From Streptomyces sp. TRM68367 (GTDB lineage: Bacteria; Actinomycetota; Actinomycetes; Streptomycetales; Streptomycetaceae): DNA of 64,000 nucleotides. The stretch covers positions 121,068 to 185,067 of the forward strand of contig NZ_JACTVI010000008.1 of the NCBI RefSeq assembly GCF_014495685.1. The letters run 5' to 3'. The position numbers and the translations under genes were made by a program. Of this stretch, positions 18,512-26,852 are shown in pieces; within the stretch, counting starts at the first letter, position 1, and each line of letters begins with the position of its first letter. The notes below the pieces were generated by a model. That model ran no database searches, was not told the DNA's origin, and saw only the letters and a program-made list of their open reading frames with translations.

Positions 18512-18733
18512 TCGTCCTCCTTGACGCTTGGGCTGAGCTCAAGATGTGGACGGGATTGTAGGTACCGGAACCTGATCAAAACAGTGCGCGAGAAATCGAA
18601 TTGGCCTTCACCCCGGTAATGCCCTGAAAGCATTCCTGTATGACCCATTGATCACACGATTGATCGTGAACGAATTCACGTAATGGACCGCTCAGCAACC
18701 ACTGTAAACGCGGGTACCGCAAGCCGCACATGG

Positions 18734-18762
18734 CGAAGGGCCCCACGAGGTGGGGCCCTTCG
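18734..18762 (-). terminator. Terminator of the bldG operon
   Basis: Perfect 13-bp arms (CGAAGGGCCCCAC / GTGGGGCCCTTCG) with a GAG loop, about 40 bp past the stop of the anti-sigma factor gene on the minus strand. Confidence 0.7.
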
Positions 18763-18802
18763 GTTTCGCAGGCGTCGCGCAGGCGCGTGCGCGATGAGCG
18801 GT

Positions 18803-19237
18803 TCAGGCGAGCACGGTCGGCGGCGTGGTCGGCCACGTCATGCGGATCAGGCCGCCGTGCTCCCCGGCGCTGACCTCGACGTCGTCGACGAGACCGCTGA
18901 TGACCGCGAGGCCCATCTCGTCCTCGTCGGCCTCCGCCTCGGGGTCGCCGGACCCGTTTCCGGGCGCCCGCTCCCCCGGGACCGAGCGCGGTGCCTCGTC
19001 GCCGACCTCGATGGAGAACTGTTTCTCCTCCTCGATCAGCAGCACCTTCACAGGTGCCGAGATACCGCCGTTCTGATGCAGCCCGACGGCCCGCGTGCAG
19101 GCCTCGCCGACGGCGAGCCTGACCTCGTCGAGGACGGCCTCGTCCACTCCGGCCCTGCGCGCCACCGCTGCCGCCACCAGCCGGGCGGTGCGGACGTGCT
19201 CGGGCAGCGCGCTGAAGCGGAGTTCAACGGTGGCCAT
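18803..19237 (-). CDS. apgA: Anti-sigma factor, HATPase_c type (BldG partner, ApgA/orf3)
   Basis: A GHKL-fold serine kinase/anti-sigma protein of the RsbW/SpoIIAB type, 144 residues from ATG 19237 (behind GAGGGGG). The N1-box region reads LDEVRLAVGEACTRAVGLHQN, where the usual Asn of the E-A-x-T-N box is Arg. The G-boxes are DDEMGLAVISGLVDDVEV and a C-terminal GGLIRMTW. It directly follows bldG (109 bp), the arrangement known in S. coelicolor, where the downstream gene product binds BldG and is thought to phosphorylate it or sequester a sigma factor. An acidic insert PGERAPGNGSGDPEAEADED (about 98-117) is unusual for the family. Whether ATP binding is retained with the changed N-box is uncertain. 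Confidence 0.85.
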   Translation of the reverse strand: MATVELRFSALPEHVRTARLVAAAVARRAGVDEAVLDEVRLAVGEACTRAVGLHQNGGISAPVKVLLIEEEKQFSIEVGDEAPRSVPGERAPGNGSGDPEAEADEDEMGLAVISGLVDDVEVSAGEHGGLIRMTWPTTPPTVLA

Positions 19238-19346
19238 GAATCCCCCTCGCAACTACGGGCGTGCGGTCGAGGGGCCGGGCCGCCAACAGCCCAGCCCCCC
19301 ACGGTGTCTACTTGTGCCGCCCCGGGCGCGCGGCCCGGTGCGGTGA

Positions 19347-19688
19347 TCAGTCGGTGGCCGCCACCGCTTCATCGACCGAGGTGTGGATCGGGAACACCTT
19401 GGTGAGACCGGTGATGCGGAAGATCTTGAGAATGCGCTCCTGGTTGCACACCAGGCGCAGCGAGCCCTCATGGGCACGCACCCGCTTCAGGCCGCCGACC
19501 AGCACGCCGAGACCGGTGGAGTCGAGGAAGTCCACGCCCTCCATGTCGACGACGAGGTGGAAACTCCCGTCGTTCACCAGCTCGACCAGCTGCTCGCGCA
19601 GCTTGGGCGCGGTATATACGTCGATTTCGCCACCGACCTCGACGACCGTACGATCGCCGACAGTACGGGTCGACAGGGACAGGTCCAC
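19347..19688 (-). CDS. bldG: Anti-anti-sigma factor BldG (STAS domain)
   Basis: A 113-residue STAS-domain anti-sigma factor antagonist required in Streptomyces for aerial growth and antibiotic production. The fold spans the whole protein. The phosphorylatable Ser is in [17 protein letters not shown] (Ser57), matching the SpoIIAA/RsbV site. Its phosphorylation state controls binding to partner anti-sigma factors, including the gene product immediately downstream. The sequence is close to identical to the S. coelicolor protein as I recall it. It is transcribed divergently from the helicase gene with about 80 bp between the start codons. Confidence 0.97.
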   Translation of the reverse strand: MDLSLSTRTVGDRTVVEVGGEIDVYTAPKLREQLVELVNDGSFHLVVDMEGVDFLDSTGLGVLVGGLKRVRAHEGSLRLVCNQERILKIFRITGLTKVFPIHTSVDEAVAATD

Positions 19689-19770
19689 GGATCCTCCAGC
19701 ACCTTGCTATCGAGCGGTCGCCCCTCGGGACACCTCGGCTTGGAGCCCCCGGGACGGTTCGCCAGCCGCG

Positions 19771-22569
19771 ATGGCATTCAATCACTTACCGGCAGGCGTG
19801 CACGACGCCTTGGCCCCATTGTCCGTCACGCCAGTGACACACTCGGTGCCGATGGCCAAGAATCACAGATCCGATCGACCCTCGGCGGACCCCGTGTCCC
19901 GGCCCGCGCCGGGCACGGTCCTGGACCGGCTCGCCGCAGGGCCGAGCCGGGCTGCGCGCATTACTCATACGGAGCACTTGCCCCCACGTGCGGGCCGCCA
20001 TGCAGTCTGGCCGGACCGGATCCGTTCCGAGGTCATCGCAGCCGTGCAGGCAGCGGGCATCGAGCATCCGTGGACCCACCAGGCACGCGCGGCCGAACAC
20101 GCCCTGGACGGCGAGTCGGTCGTCGTCGCCACGGGCACCGCCTCCGGCAAGTCCCTGGCGTATCTGGTCCCGGTACTGTCCACTCTCCTGGACGGCTCCG
20201 GTGCTCCGAACGGCCGCGGCGCCACCGCGCTCTACCTCGCCCCGACGAAGGCACTCGCGGCGGACCAGTGTCGATCGGTGAAGGAACTTTCACAGCCCCT
20301 TGGCAATTCCGTGCGCGCCGCGGTGTACGACGGCGACACGCCGTTCGAGGAACGCGAGTGGATCCGCCAGTACGCCAACTACGTGCTGACCAACCCGGAC
20401 ATGCTGCACCGCGGCATACTCCCGTCCCACCCCCGCTGGTCCTCCTTCCTGAAGTCGCTGAAGTACGTCGTCATCGACGAGTGCCACACCTACCGCGGCG
20501 TCTTCGGCTCGCACGTCGCCCAGGTGCTGCGCCGACTGCGCCGTCTGTGTGCCCGCTACGGCGCGTCGCCCGTGTTCCTGCTGGCCTCCGCGACCGCCGC
20601 CGAGCCCTCGGTGGCCGCCCGGCGCCTGACCGGTGTGCCGGTGGTGGAGGTGGCCGACGACGCCTCCCCGCGTGGTGAACTGGTGTTCGCCCTCTGGGAG
20701 CCACCGCTGACCGAGTTGCACGGCGAGAAGGGCGCACCCGTCCGGCGTACGGCCACCGCCGAGGCCGCTGACCTGCTGACCGACCTCACCGTGCAGGGCG
20801 TGCGCTCGGTCGCCTTCGTGCGATCCCGGCGCGGCGCCGAGCTGATCTCCGTCATCGCCCAGGAACGCCTCGCCGAGGTCGACCGCTCACTGGCCCGGCG
20901 TGTCGCGGCGTACCGCGGCGGCTACCTCCCCGAGGAGCGCCGCGCCCTCGAACGCGCGCTGTACTCCGGCGAGCTCCTCGGCCTCGCCGCGACGAACGCC
21001 CTCGAACTCGGCGTCGACATCTCCGGCCTGGACGCGGTCGTCATCGCCGGCTACCCGGGCACGCGCGCGTCCCTGTGGCAGCAGGCGGGCCGGGCAGGGC
21101 GGTCCGGGGAGGGTGCCCTGGCCGTCCTGGTCGCCCGCGACGACCCGCTGGACACCTTCCTCGTCCACCACCCCGAGGCCCTGTTCGACCAACCCGTGGA
21201 GTCGACGGTCCTCGACCCCGACAACCCCTACGTGCTCGCCCCGCACCTGTGCGCGGCCGCCGCCGAGATCCCCCTGACGGAGGAGGACCTCGACCTGTTC
21301 GGCCCAGCGTGCGAGGACCTCCTCCCCCAGTTGGAGGCAGCGAAGCTGCTGCGCCGCCGCACGAAGGCCTGGCACTGGACGCGCCGGGAGCGTGCCGCCG
21401 ACCTGACCGACATCCGCGGGGAGGGCGGGCGGCCGGTGCAGGTCGTCGAGGCGGGCACCGGCCGGCTGCTGGGCACGGTGGACGCGGGCGCCGCCCACAC
21501 GACCGTCCACGAGGGCGCGGTGCACCTGCACCAGGGCCGCACGTACCTGGTGCGGACACTGGACCTGGAGGACTCCGTCGCCCTGGTCGAGGAGGCCGGC
21601 CCGCCGTATTCGACGGTCGCCCGCGACACGACGACGATCTCCGTTCTGGAGACCGACATCGAGGTCCCCTGGGGTGACGGCCGCCTGTGCTACGGCTCCG
21701 TCGAGGTCACCAACCAAGTCGTCTCCTTCCTGCGTCGCCGGCTGATCACCGGTGAAGTGCTGGGCGAGTCGAAGCTCGACCTCCCTCCTCGTACGCTGCG
21801 CACGCGCGCGGTGTGGTGGACGGTCACCGAGGACCAGCTGGACCGGGCGCGGATCAACCCGGAGTTCCTCGGCGGCGCCCTGCACGCCGCCGAGCACGCG
21901 TCGATCGGCATGCTGCCCCTCTTCGCGACCTGCGACCGCTGGGACATCGGCGGCGTGTCCATCCCGTTGCACCCCGACACGCTCCTCCCGACGGTCTTCG
22001 TCTACGACGGCCACCCCGGCGGCGCGGGCTTCGCGGAGCGCGCCTTCCACACCGCCCGCGCCTGGCTTACCGCCACCCGCCAGGCCATCGCCTCCTGCGA
22101 GTGCGACTCCGGCTGCCCGTCCTGCATTCAGTCCCCCAAGTGCGGCAACGGCAACGATCCCTTGCACAAGAGGGGCGCGGTACGCCTGCTCACGGTGCTG
22201 CTGGAGGGGGCACCGGAGGGACGGACGGCGGATGAGACGACGGCTGAGGGGCCGGCGCCCGAGGGGCCGACGGCAGGTGCACGGGCGGCTGGGGAGCCGA
22301 CTGCAGAGGCGCAGGCGGCCGGGGAGCCGCCCGTGGAGCGGCGAGCCGGGGCGGAAGCGGCAAGGGGGCCGGCGACGGCGCAAGCGCCCCAGGTCCAACC
22401 GGCACGGACGCGGTCGGCGCAGGAGCGGCCGGACGAGGGACGGCCGACGGAACCTTCGCAGGATCCGCGCGGGGGGCCGGCCCGGCAGAGTCCGTCCGGG
22501 GACGCGGTCCCGCAGGATCCGCCCTCTGAGCCGCTCCCGCCGGTGCCGCAGGCCCCGCCCGCGCCCTGA
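19771..22569 (+). CDS. DECH-box superfamily 2 helicase with DUF1998 (MrfA/Hrq1-like)
   Basis: An ATP-dependent 3'-5' helicase of the YprA/MrfA (Hrq1-like) family, linked in other bacteria to repair of mitomycin-type damage. From ATG 19771 the product is 932 residues (a later ATG at 19852 is possible). Motif I is ATGTASGKS, motif II is VVIDECHTYRG, motif III LLASATAA, and motif VI QQAGRAGRSGEG. The C-terminal DUF1998 domain has four Cys in CECDSGCPSCIQSPKCG. After about residue 810 the protein carries a roughly 120-residue Glu/Ala/Gly/Pro-rich low-complexity tail that overlaps, antisense, the end of the convergent Tad gene. It is divergent from bldG; beside Tad genes it belongs to the conserved helicase/secretion neighbourhood of actinobacteria. 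Confidence 0.9.
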   Translation: MAFNHLPAGVHDALAPLSVTPVTHSVPMAKNHRSDRPSADPVSRPAPGTVLDRLAAGPSRAARITHTEHLPPRAGRHAVWPDRIRSEVIAAVQAAGIEHPWTHQARAAEHALDGESVVVATGTASGKSLAYLVPVLSTLLDGSGAPNGRGATALYLAPTKALAADQCRSVKELSQPLGNSVRAAVYDGDTPFEEREWIRQYANYVLTNPDMLHRGILPSHPRWSSFLKSLKYVVIDECHTYRGVFGSHVAQVLRRLRRLCARYGASPVFLLASATAAEPSVAARRLTGVPVVEVADDASPRGELVFALWEPPLTELHGEKGAPVRRTATAEAADLLTDLTVQGVRSVAFVRSRRGAELISVIAQERLAEVDRSLARRVAAYRGGYLPEERRALERALYSGELLGLAATNALELGVDISGLDAVVIAGYPGTRASLWQQAGRAGRSGEGALAVLVARDDPLDTFLVHHPEALFDQPVESTVLDPDNPYVLAPHLCAAAAEIPLTEEDLDLFGPACEDLLPQLEAAKLLRRRTKAWHWTRRERAADLTDIRGEGGRPVQVVEAGTGRLLGTVDAGAAHTTVHEGAVHLHQGRTYLVRTLDLEDSVALVEEAGPPYSTVARDTTTISVLETDIEVPWGDGRLCYGSVEVTNQVVSFLRRRLITGEVLGESKLDLPPRTLRTRAVWWTVTEDQLDRARINPEFLGGALHAAEHASIGMLPLFATCDRWDIGGVSIPLHPDTLLPTVFVYDGHPGGAGFAERAFHTARAWLTATRQAIASCECDSGCPSCIQSPKCGNGNDPLHKRGAVRLLTVLLEGAPEGRTADETTAEGPAPEGPTAGARAAGEPTAEAQAAGEPPVERRAGAEAARGPATAQAPQVQPARTRSAQERPDEGRPTEPSQDPRGGPARQSPSGDAVPQDPPSEPLPPVPQAPPAP

Positions 22570-23185
22570 CCTCCACCGCGAACGGCCCCCGTCCCGACGC
22601 CGCCGTCACGTCCGAGATCTCGCCGACGAGGGCGCACCGCACGAGCCGTACGCCCTGCGCCCGGGCCACCCGGTCCGCCCGGCCGCAGGCCGCCGCGGCA
22701 CCGTCCGCCCAGTGGTCCGCCGCCGCGAGCGCCGCGAGATCCGCACCGCCGGCCGCCCGGTGCCGGGCCAGGACGGCCTGCCCCAGCGCCAGCACAATGC
22801 CGAAGACGACGCACAGCACGGCGATGGCCCCGACGCTCCAGACGGTGGCGGAGCCCCGGTCGGACCGCGACGCAGCCGCATGGCCACGGCCACTCCGCCA
22901 CCTGCGGGCCCAGCGCCGACCGGACCGCCACACAGCCGCCAAGCGACCGCCGCCCCGCCGCCCACCGGCCCAGCCCCAGCCAGACCGCCACACAGCCGCC
23001 AAGCCACGACCACTCCGGCACCCAGCGGCCCAACCACAACCGGGCCACCACACAGCCGCCAGGCCACGGCCACGTCGGCACCCGCCCGCACGGCCGCACT
23101 CACCTGCCGTCCCCCGGTCGGAGCGCCGCACCCCGGCCGCCCGGGGCCCCGTGGCGAGGGCCCCGTCCAGGGCACCGTCTCTCAT
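22190..23185 (-). CDS. TadE-like pseudopilin (Rv3654c type) with repeat N-terminus and A/P-rich tail
   Basis: Last gene of the Tad operon. The recognisable core, about 110 residues, starts at SDRGSATVWSVGAIAVLCVV and continues with a membrane helix and ARHRAAGGADLAALAAADHW; this is the helicase/secretion neighbourhood TadE-like (Rv3654c) family. The only in-frame start is ATG 23185, which overlaps the preceding stop as ATGA. That gives a 331-residue protein with about 90 extra N-terminal residues built from 20-residue repeats (RGLAAVW...) and about 130 C-terminal Ala/Pro-rich residues. Family members are usually 110-150 residues. The C-terminal 380 bp lie antisense to the helicase tail, so one or both tails may be untranslated or annotation artefacts. 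It is a minor pilin-like component of unknown function. Confidence 0.65.
   Translation of the reverse strand: MRDGALDGALATGPRAAGVRRSDRGTAGECGRAGGCRRGRGLAAVWWPGCGWAAGCRSGRGLAAVWRSGWGWAGGRRGGGRLAAVWRSGRRWARRWRSGRGHAAASRSDRGSATVWSVGAIAVLCVVFGIVLALGQAVLARHRAAGGADLAALAAADHWADGAAAACGRADRVARAQGVRLVRCALVGEISDVTAASGRGPFAVEVRARAGPAAPAGAAQRADPAGPRPRTDSAGPAPRADPAKVPSAVPRPAAPAPTASVPVGPGALAPSPAPLPLPPRLAAPRAAPRPPAPLQSAPQPPVHLPSAPRAPAPQPSSHPPSVPPVPPPAAP
22861..23100. repeat. 60-bp tandem minisatellite, four copies
   Basis: A 60-bp unit recurs with its CACAGCCGCC core at 22931, 22991 and 23051, and a degenerate copy at 22871. Because 60 is divisible by three, it adds 20-residue repeats in frame to the N-terminus of the TadE-like protein. 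Confidence 0.8.
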
Positions 23186-23544
23186 CACTCCACCACCCCC
23201 TCCACCGAAGCCACGGCCTCCTCCCGCAGCTCGAAGGGCCGGCCAACCGGCATCGACGGCCGCACCACGACGGTCACGCGGACCTGGCCGGCATCCCGGC
23301 TGACCGTGACCCTCGCGCCGTGCGGCGCCGCCTCGCGGGCCAGCTCCGCGACCGCGCCGGCCGGTTCCTGGCGGGCCGCCGCGCGGGCGGCGGCCCGCGC
23401 GGCGTCCACGCACTTGATCTGCGCCCCCACCAGGAGCAGCCCGCACACCAGCGTCATCGCGAACGCCACCAGCACGGGCAGCACCACGGCCGACTCCGCC
23501 GTCACGAACCCCCGGTCCCCGCCCCGCGCCTCACATCCGCCCAT
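23185..23544 (-). CDS. tadE: TadE-family pilus assembly protein
   Basis: A 119-residue pseudopilin of the TadE type. An N-terminal basic segment leads to GFVTAESAVVLPVLVAFAMTLVCGLLLVG, in which Glu at position +5 of the processed form and the following helix are the family signature. A soluble C-terminal domain with Arg/Ala-rich helix and beta-rich end follows. The ATG at 23544 overlaps the pilin gene by 14 bp, and its stop overlaps the next gene's start as ATGA, so translation is probably coupled. It would sit in the membrane and support pilus or secretion-complex assembly. Confidence 0.85.
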   Translation of the reverse strand: MGGCEARGGDRGFVTAESAVVLPVLVAFAMTLVCGLLLVGAQIKCVDAARAAARAAARQEPAGAVAELAREAAPHGARVTVSRDAGQVRVTVVVRPSMPVGRPFELREEAVASVEGVVE

Positions 23545-23740
23545 CGAGTGCCTGCTTCACGACGTTCTGGAGCGCCGCACCCACGGGCCCGCCGGTCACC
23601 ACCTTGTAGAGCACCGCCGCGAACCCCACCGCCGCGATGATCCCCATCGCGTACTCGGAGGTGACCATCCCCGCGTCCCTCCGCGCCGCAGCCACCCTGC
23701 ACACCAGGGCACGCAGCCGCGCCCGTACCACCTGATACAT
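23531..23740 (-). CDS. Flp-type pilin, DUF4244 (69 aa)
   Basis: A 69-residue Flp/DUF4244 pilin-like protein. The pre-sequence is long and basic (RARLRALVCRVAAARRDAG). It is followed by MVTSEYAMGIIAAVGFAAVLYK, whose Glu-Tyr pair and hydrophobic helix are the Flp prepilin processing signature (cleavage expected after Gly). The short tail GALQNVVKQALDGRM is amphipathic. It lies between the TadC-like gene (147 bp away) and tadE, the standard place for the structural pilin of actinobacterial Tad loci. No prepilin peptidase (TadV) is present nearby, so processing would need an enzyme encoded elsewhere. Confidence 0.88.
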   Translation of the reverse strand: MYQVVRARLRALVCRVAAARRDAGMVTSEYAMGIIAAVGFAAVLYKVVTGGPVGAALQNVVKQALDGRM

Positions 23741-23887
23741 CTCAACCCCCGTAAGAACGAGTCATGTCGGCAGATCGATCCCTGCCGTCCTGCTGCCTGT
23801 CGCCGACTCTCCGGCGCTGATCACCGGCCACCTGCCGGTCCCACTCGCCGCGTCATCCACCCGTCGCGGCCTCTCCCGCACCCCGCC

Positions 23888-24676
23888 TCATCCACCACCC
23901 CCTCCCAGCACGCCGTCCGCCAGCCCGATCACCACCGGCAGCACGCCGACCGCGATGAACGCGGGCAGGAAGCACAACCCCACCGGCGCGGTGACCAGGA
24001 CGGCCGCCCGCCGCGCACGGGCCGTCGCGGCGCGCCCCCAGTCGGCGCGGGCATCGGCGGCGAGCCGGGCGACCGGCGCGGCCGCGGGCAGGCCGGACAC
24101 ATCGGCCCGTTCCAGGAGCCGGGCCAACGGCCGGGCGCCCGGCGTCGCGGCCAACCGCCGCCAGGCGTCCCCCGGTTCACCGCCGAGCCGTACCTCCGCC
24201 GCGCCGCGCGCCAGCGCGTCCCCGACGGGGCCGCCCAGGGCCTCACCCACTGCCTGGGCCGCGATCACCGGCCCGGCACCCGCCGCGATACAGGCAGCCA
24301 ACAGGTCGGAGGCAAGCGGGAGTTGCCGGGCAGCCTCGCCGGTGGCACCGGTCTCCGCGCCCGTGCCGGCGGCTGCCTGCCGCGCTCGCCACCGCCACAG
24401 CCCGGCCGCCGCGACCGCACCGACCACGGCACCGGCGAGACCGCCGACCAGGACCCACCCGGCGCACGCCACGCCCACCAGGGGGAGCCATCGCCGCACG
24501 GCGATCCGCACCGCACGGCGCGGCCCGGTGGCCGTCGCTCCCAGGGCCAGCACCTCGGCCAGCCGCCGCCGTGTCCGGCGCTCGCTCCGGGCCTCCGCCA
24601 CCGACCGGGCCAACCAGCCGACCGCCAGCGCAAGCCCCAGGGTCACCCCCAGCCTGTGGACAACCTCCCCACTCAT
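23888..24676 (-). CDS. tadC: Type II secretion system F-family protein (TadC-like)
   Basis: Inner-membrane platform protein of the Tad apparatus, 262 residues from ATG 24676, which overlaps the tadB stop as ATGA. The N-terminal helix is VTLGLALAVGWLARSV. A pair of helices follows at about 60-95. The T2SSF domain covers LASDLLAACIAAGAGPVIAAQAVGEALGG to the arginine-rich segment. The final helix pair is near VLVTAPVGLCFLPAFIAVGVLPVVIG, ending in a Gly-rich tail. The protein would form a heteromeric platform with TadB under the TadA ATPase. It is followed by a 147-bp gap before the pilin gene, the only sizeable gap in the operon. Confidence 0.87.
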   Translation of the reverse strand: MSGEVVHRLGVTLGLALAVGWLARSVAEARSERRTRRRLAEVLALGATATGPRRAVRIAVRRWLPLVGVACAGWVLVGGLAGAVVGAVAAAGLWRWRARQAAAGTGAETGATGEAARQLPLASDLLAACIAAGAGPVIAAQAVGEALGGPVGDALARGAAEVRLGGEPGDAWRRLAATPGARPLARLLERADVSGLPAAAPVARLAADARADWGRAATARARRAAVLVTAPVGLCFLPAFIAVGVLPVVIGLADGVLGGGGG

Positions 24677-25545
24677 GCCGCCGCCTCCGCTTCCCGCACG
24701 ATCCGCAGCGCCCACCACAACCCCAGGCCCTCCAGCACGCCGCCGGCCAGCAGGCAGCCCAGTCCCGCCCAGGTGTGCAGCAGCACGCGCAGCGGGTCGG
24801 CGCCGAGGGCGGTGCCGAGCAGCAAGCCGAGGGCCGGCAACGCGGCGAGCAGCACGGCCGTGGAGCGGGCGCCGGCCAACTGGGCGCGCAGGTCGGCGCG
24901 TTGGTCCCGTTCCGCGCGCAGTGCCGCGTCCAGCCGGTCCAGGCCCGCGGCGAGTCCGGCGCCCTGGTCCACGGCCACCCGCCAGCAGGCCGCGAGACCG
25001 CGCAGCCCCTCGGCGCCAGGCTGCCGTGCAGCGCCCGTGAGCGCCCCCGGTACGTCCCCGCCGAACCGCGCCGCCGCCAGCACCGCCGACTGCGCGTCAC
25101 CGAGCCCGCTGGAGTCGCGTGCGGCCCGCAGCAGTGCCTCGCCCGGCTGCCGCCCGGCGCGCACCTCCCCGGCGAGCGCCCCGCACAGCGCGATCACCGC
25201 CTCGCCCCGGTGTTCCCGCGCGCGCCGCGCAGCCCTGCCCAGCCGCACCCGCCGCAGCGCCGGCACGCCCGCCGCCCCCGCGACGACCGGCAGCACCGAG
25301 GCACCGAGCACCGACAGCACCAGTCCGGCCGCCAGCGACCACCACTCGGCCCGCAGCCGCCCGCGGATCCGCCGCCACCCGTCGGCGGCACGCTCCCACG
25401 CAGGTGGCCCGTTTCCGACCACTCCGCCGCCCGCGAGCAGCAACCGCGCCCGCCGTGCCCCGGAGTTGCCCCCGCCCAGCAGCCACACCGCGGCCCCCAG
25501 GCAGGCCGCCGCCGCCCCGAACGTCATCCCGGCCGTCCCGCTCAT
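24673..25545 (-). CDS. tadB: Type II secretion system F-family protein (TadB-like)
   Basis: Second platform membrane protein, 290 residues. The N-terminal helix is FGAAAACLGAAVWLLGGG, with another helix near 75-110. The T2SSF domain includes CGALAGEVRAGRQPGEALLRAA and the ACWRVAVDQGAGLAAGLDRL segment (four-helix bundle), and the C-terminal helices run LLAALPALGLLLGTALG and LGCLLAGGVLEGLGL. The start overlaps the tadA stop as ATGA and the stop overlaps tadC, which points to translational coupling and stoichiometric synthesis of the pair. Confidence 0.88.
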   Translation of the reverse strand: MSGTAGMTFGAAAACLGAAVWLLGGGNSGARRARLLLAGGGVVGNGPPAWERAADGWRRIRGRLRAEWWSLAAGLVLSVLGASVLPVVAGAAGVPALRRVRLGRAARRAREHRGEAVIALCGALAGEVRAGRQPGEALLRAARDSSGLGDAQSAVLAAARFGGDVPGALTGAARQPGAEGLRGLAACWRVAVDQGAGLAAGLDRLDAALRAERDQRADLRAQLAGARSTAVLLAALPALGLLLGTALGADPLRVLLHTWAGLGCLLAGGVLEGLGLWWALRIVREAEAAA

Positions 25546-26852
25546 GACTCGGTCCCCTGTTCACGCATCACTCGCTCCCCCGCTTCCCGCGCCTCGTCCC
25601 TCAAGAGGGTCCGCAGCCGCGGCCACCCGCGCTCGTACGCGAACGCCTGCGTGCCCCACCGCAGCGCCGGCACCGTCCGCACCAGCCCGGACGGGTCCCG
25701 CTCCAGCACGTGCACCTCGGCGATCCGCCGCCGCCCGGTCCGGTCGCGCACGAGGTGCAGGACGACCGACAGCGCAGCCGCCAACTGGCTGTGCAGTGCG
25801 GCCCGGTCGAGCCCGGCGGCCGTCCCGAGCGCCTCCAGCCGGGCCGGTACGTCGGCGGCGGCGTTGGCGTGGACCGTGCCGCAGCCGCCCTCGTGACCCG
25901 TGTTCAGGGCGGCCAGCAGATGGACCACTTCGGGTCCGCGCACCTCGCCGACGACGAGCCGGTCCGGGCGCATCCGCAGCGCCTGCCGTACGAGGTCCTC
26001 GAGGGTGACCAGGCCCGCGCCCTCCTGGTTGGCGGGTCTGGTCTCCAGGCGCACGACGTGCGGATGGTCCGGCCGCAGTTCCGCCGAGTCCTCCGCGAGC
26101 ACGATCCGTTCGTCCGGCCCGACCAGCCCGAGCAGCGCGCTCAGCAGCGTCGTCTTGCCGCTGCCGGTGCCGCCGCTGACCAGGAAGGACAGCCGTGCGT
26201 CGAGCAGTGCCCGCAGCACCCGGTCCCCGCCGGGCGGCACCGTGCCCGCCGCGACGAGTTCGCCGAGCGTGAACGCGCGCGGCCGTACGACGCGCAGCGA
26301 CAGGCAGGTGCAGCCGACGGCGACCGGCGGCAGCACCGCGTGGAGCCGAGTGCCGTCGGGCAGCCGGGCGTCGGCCCAGGGCCGGGCGTCGTCGAGGCGG
26401 CGTCCGGCCACGGCGGCCAGGCGCTGCGCGAGGCGTCGTACGGCTGCCGCGTCCGCAAAGCACACAGACGTCAGTTCCAGTCCGCCGCCCCGGTCCACCC
26501 AGACCCGGTCCGGGGCCGACACCAGCACGTCCGTCACCGACGGATCGGCGAGCAGCGGTTCCAGCGGTCCGCTGCCGACCAGTTCCGACCGCAACTGCTC
26601 GGCGGCACCCAGCACTTCGGCATCGCCGAGCACTCGCCCCTGTTCCCGCAGGGCCTGCGCCACGCGCGCGGGTGTCGGTTCCGCCCCGCTCTCGGCGAGC
26701 CACCGCCGTACGCCGTCCAGCAGCCCGTCCGGCATGTGCGCCCGCTCCTCCGGCCCGCCGACGCGGGCGTGCGCCCTCCCGTCGGACCGCGTCGGCGCGG
26801 GCGCCGCGTCCGGCGCACCACGTGCGCCCTGAAGTCCCGCGAACGTGCTCAC
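25542..26852 (-). CDS. tadA: TadA/CpaF secretion ATPase
   Basis: Hexameric traffic ATPase that powers Tad/Flp pilus assembly. The start is GTG 26852, overlapping the tadZ stop as GTGA; a long upstream-open frame has no such signal. The product is 436 residues. An N-terminal all-helical part is followed by the CpaF N-domain (LLADPSVTDVLVSAPDRVWV). The Walker A motif is SGGTGSGKTTLL (about 222-233), the Asp box is ERIVLAEDSAELRP, the Walker B equivalent is MRPDRLVVGEVRGPEV, and the His box is GHEGGCGTVHANAA. All catalytic motifs are intact. It works at the cytoplasmic face with TadB and TadC. Confidence 0.92.
   Translation of the reverse strand: MSTFAGLQGARGAPDAAPAPTRSDGRAHARVGGPEERAHMPDGLLDGVRRWLAESGAEPTPARVAQALREQGRVLGDAEVLGAAEQLRSELVGSGPLEPLLADPSVTDVLVSAPDRVWVDRGGGLELTSVCFADAAAVRRLAQRLAAVAGRRLDDARPWADARLPDGTRLHAVLPPVAVGCTCLSLRVVRPRAFTLGELVAAGTVPPGGDRVLRALLDARLSFLVSGGTGSGKTTLLSALLGLVGPDERIVLAEDSAELRPDHPHVVRLETRPANQEGAGLVTLEDLVRQALRMRPDRLVVGEVRGPEVVHLLAALNTGHEGGCGTVHANAAADVPARLEALGTAAGLDRAALHSQLAAALSVVLHLVRDRTGRRRIAEVHVLERDPSGLVRTVPALRWGTQAFAYERGWPRLRTLLRDEAREAGERVMREQGTES

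Noticed and set aside
22861..23100. CRISPR-like array
   Set aside because: Units are contiguous 60-bp direct repeats without unique spacers, and no cas genes are present.
21752..26008. 1418-codon plus-strand frame opposite the Tad operon
   Set aside because: Arg/Pro/Ala-rich shadow of the Tad genes; no start signal or domain.
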